16,254 bases of DNA, taken from Rhodocyclaceae bacterium. Lineage in GTDB: Bacteria; Pseudomonadota; Gammaproteobacteria; Burkholderiales; Rhodocyclaceae. Under the pieces are notes generated by a model, which worked only from the letters and a program-made list of their open reading frames with translations, made no database searches and was not told where the DNA came from. The stretch covers positions 1 to 16,254 of the forward strand of contig JALRGK010000031.1 in the NCBI GenBank assembly GCA_023253415.1. Reading direction: 5' to 3'. Shown piece after piece: positions 14,299 through 16,254 of the stretch. Position 1 is the first letter of the stretch; each line of letters starts with the position of its first letter. Both the position numbers and the translations under genes were made by a program.

Positions 14299-16254
14299 AT
14301 GCCTCAGGATTCCGCCTCGTCACCAAAAAACCAGCTACCGGCCTTGCCTGTCGGGGTACTACCGACCCGATTGCCGGATATCGGCCACCGTCACACCATT
14401 CCGGGCATCGCCCACGGCGCCCAGAGTCTGTTGATTGCCGAACTGGTTCGGACAAAAACACAGCCCATGCTCGTGGTGTTTACGGCCGACGCCCTGGAGA
14501 GGCAGCGCCTATTTGAGGAGTTGCAATGGCTATTGCCCGACACGCGCATCCGTCAGTTTCCTGACTGGGAAACCCTGCCTTACGATCCATTTTCACCACA
14601 TCACGATCTGATTTCGGAACGTCTGGCCACGCTGTCTGCACTACAACGTAACGAATGTGACATCCTTCTGGCCTCTGTCCAGACTGCGTTACACCGTTTG
14701 CCACCCCCCGCATTTCTGGCGGCCCATTCGTTCAGTTTCCGACAGAAACAGCAACTGGATGAAAGCGCACTTCGCGCCCAGCTTGCACTAGCAGGCTATC
14801 AGGCGGTTACCAACGTCATTGCCCAGGGCGAGTTTTCTATTCGTGGGGGCCTCATTGATCTGTTTCCGATGGGCAGTGCCTTGCCCTATCGGCTCGATCT
14901 TTTTGACCGGGAAATCGAAAGCATCAAAACTTTCGATGTCGATACCCAGCGGACGCTCTTTCCGGTGCCGGAAATCCAGCTATTGCCCGCCCGTGAATTC
15001 CCTACGGACGATCGTAGCCGCACGCGCTTCCGGCAACGATTCCGTGAAGTCTTTGAAGGGGATCCCGCCAAAACAGGTATTTACCGTGATGTCTCCCAGG
15101 GGACCCTCCCGGCCGGGATCGAGTATTACCTGCCCCTTTTCTTTGAAGAGCATGACACCGCAAGCCTGATGGACTACCTCAGCGGCCAGGGTCAGGGCCA
15201 GGACCTGGATATGGCTCAAGTGCCACTGGTCGTGTTTACGGCTGAGCTTGGCACGCCCATCCAGGGCTTCTGGCAGGAAGTCCGCTCGCGCTATACCTTC
15301 CACCAGGGAGATCGCGAACGCCCCCTTTTGCCGCCAGAAAGCCTGTTCCTCAATGAAGAAACCTTCTTCAAGGAATTGCAGCACACGCCTCGCCTGCTGC
15401 TGGGCGCCCACGAACCGACGACATCCGTCATCACCCATATTCCGCCCGTTGCGCTGGATCGTCGGCGTGATGATCCGCTGGATGATTTAAGGCGATTTAT
15501 CGGTTCCTTCCCGGGCAAATCGCTCATCATGGCGGAGAGTCCCGGTCGCCGGGAAAGCATTCTGACACTGCTCCAGGAAGGCCGTTTTGCCGTCAGAACA
15601 GCCGACTCGCTATCTGATGCGCTCGCGGCAGACGACCCCCTGCAACTTCTGACGGGCCCTCTGCACCAGGGCTTCGCCCTGCCCGACCTGGCCATCATTA
15701 CTGAAACGGAACTATTTGCCGGCACACCGCGCCGCAAAAAACAGAGTCGCAAAAAAGCCAGTGCCGATAACTGGCTACGCGACCTGACCGAACTGCGTAT
15801 CGCAGACCCCGTGGTTCACGAAACCCATGGCGTTGCCCGTTATCACGGACTAACCCACCTGGATCTGGGCGATGGCGATACCGAATTCATGGTGCTCGAA
15901 TTTGCCAACGACGCCAAACTGTACGTGCCCGTTGCCCAAATGCACCTGATCAGTCGCTACTCCGGTGGCGATCCGGATCATGAACCACTGCATACGCTTG
16001 GTAGTGGCCAGTGGGAAAAGTCTAAACGCAAAGCCGCCCTGCAGGCGCGAGATACGGCTGCCGAACTCCTCGCGCTTTATGCGGCACGCGCGGCACGTCA
16101 GGGGCACGCATTCCACTTCGATGAGCATGACTACGAGCGCTTTGCCGATGGTTTTGGTTTTGAAGAAACCGTGGATCAGGCTGTGGCGATTGATGCCGTG
16201 CTTTCCGATATGCGCTCTGGACAGCCCATGGACCGGCTGGTCTGTGGTGATGTC
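14299..16254 (+). CDS. mfd: Transcription-repair coupling factor Mfd (3' end outside window)
   Basis: Mfd is a DNA translocase that removes RNA polymerase stalled at DNA lesions and recruits UvrA for strand-specific excision repair. The frame is open from ATG 14299 to the window end (652 codons; full proteins are about 1,150). Visible parts are the UvrB-like N-terminal module, including FPDWETLPYD (87-96) and GEFSIRGGLIDLFP (177-190). The RNA-polymerase-interacting domain starts near residue 498, with DPVVHETHGVARYHG (503-517). The helicase Q-motif region is EETVDQA, where the family usually has Pro for Val. The window ends in MDRLVCGDV, the first residues of the Walker A motif GDVGFGKT. ATG 14299 is the first in-frame start after a stop at 14272-14274. 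There is no clear Shine-Dalgarno. The truncation is due to the window edge, not to damage. Confidence 0.97.
   Translation, partial: MPQDSASSPKNQLPALPVGVLPTRLPDIGHRHTIPGIAHGAQSLLIAELVRTKTQPMLVVFTADALERQRLFEELQWLLPDTRIRQFPDWETLPYDPFSPHHDLISERLATLSALQRNECDILLASVQTALHRLPPPAFLAAHSFSFRQKQQLDESALRAQLALAGYQAVTNVIAQGEFSIRGGLIDLFPMGSALPYRLDLFDREIESIKTFDVDTQRTLFPVPEIQLLPAREFPTDDRSRTRFRQRFREVFEGDPAKTGIYRDVSQGTLPAGIEYYLPLFFEEHDTASLMDYLSGQGQGQDLDMAQVPLVVFTAELGTPIQGFWQEVRSRYTFHQGDRERPLLPPESLFLNEETFFKELQHTPRLLLGAHEPTTSVITHIPPVALDRRRDDPLDDLRRFIGSFPGKSLIMAESPGRRESILTLLQEGRFAVRTADSLSDALAADDPLQLLTGPLHQGFALPDLAIITETELFAGTPRRKKQSRKKASADNWLRDLTELRIADPVVHETHGVARYHGLTHLDLGDGDTEFMVLEFANDAKLYVPVAQMHLISRYSGGDPDHEPLHTLGSGQWEKSKRKAALQARDTAAELLALYAARAARQGHAFHFDEHDYERFADGFGFEETVDQAVAIDAVLSDMRSGQPMDRLVCGDV

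Noticed and set aside
14980..15438. A 152-codon minus-strand frame inside mfd
   Set aside because: The plus strand encodes continuous, recognisable Mfd here, so the antisense frame is a shadow.
1..16254. Search for a mobile element, defence system, CRISPR array or RNA gene
   Set aside because: All long coding regions are recognisable core genes, gaps are under 140 bp, and I saw no direct-repeat array, transposase, integrase or tRNA-like fold.

Overview
This window is a dense housekeeping segment of a proteobacterial chromosome, probably from a betaproteobacterium. That lineage call is inference. It rests on the EarP/Arg32 form of EF-P modification, on the protein signatures, and on a gene order I associate with Betaproteobacteria: mfd divergent from ispD-ispF, tsaB-rimI-udg next to lplT, and lplT divergent from alr-radA. 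Base composition is moderately GC-rich. I see no tRNA, rRNA, insertion sequence, prophage or CRISPR. No non-coding stretch exceeds about 140 bp.

Layout from left to right. A possible gene tail (3-68) leads into earP and efp on the plus strand. EarP is the rhamnosyltransferase and EF-P is its substrate, with the acceptor arginine at residue 32. A perfect 38-bp palindrome then acts as a shared terminator between efp and the convergent typA/bipA. Upstream of typA on the same strand lies a group II truncated haemoglobin gene. Its start faces mscL, which encodes a mechanosensitive channel with a zinc-ribbon-like tail. mscL ends inside the 3' end of the convergent ygiQ gene. alr, radA and ygiQ form a tight minus-strand run (alanine racemase, recombination ATPase, radical SAM protein). 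lplT, a lysophospholipid transporter gene, diverges from alr and converges on a five-gene minus-strand cluster: ispD, ispF, tsaB, rimI and a type 4 uracil-DNA glycosylase gene. Divergent from ispD is mfd, whose open frame runs off the right edge at the start of its Walker A motif.

How the genes fit together. Translation is the main theme: EF-P and its modifier relieve polyproline stalling, TypA is a ribosome-associated GTPase, TsaB is needed for tRNA t6A, and RimI acetylates a ribosomal protein. DNA maintenance is the second theme (RadA, UDG, Mfd). Envelope and precursor metabolism is the third (Alr for D-alanine, LplT for phospholipid repair, IspD/IspF for isoprenoids, MscL for osmotic safety). 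The tsaB-rimI-udg junctions share single bases between stop and start codons, which suggests translational coupling.

I did not find a convincing undescribed system. The features most worth a second look are the His/Asp-rich tail on IspF, the zinc-ribbon tail on MscL, the perfect palindromic terminator, the inverted repeat between earP and efp, and the poly-G tracts inside radA and typA.
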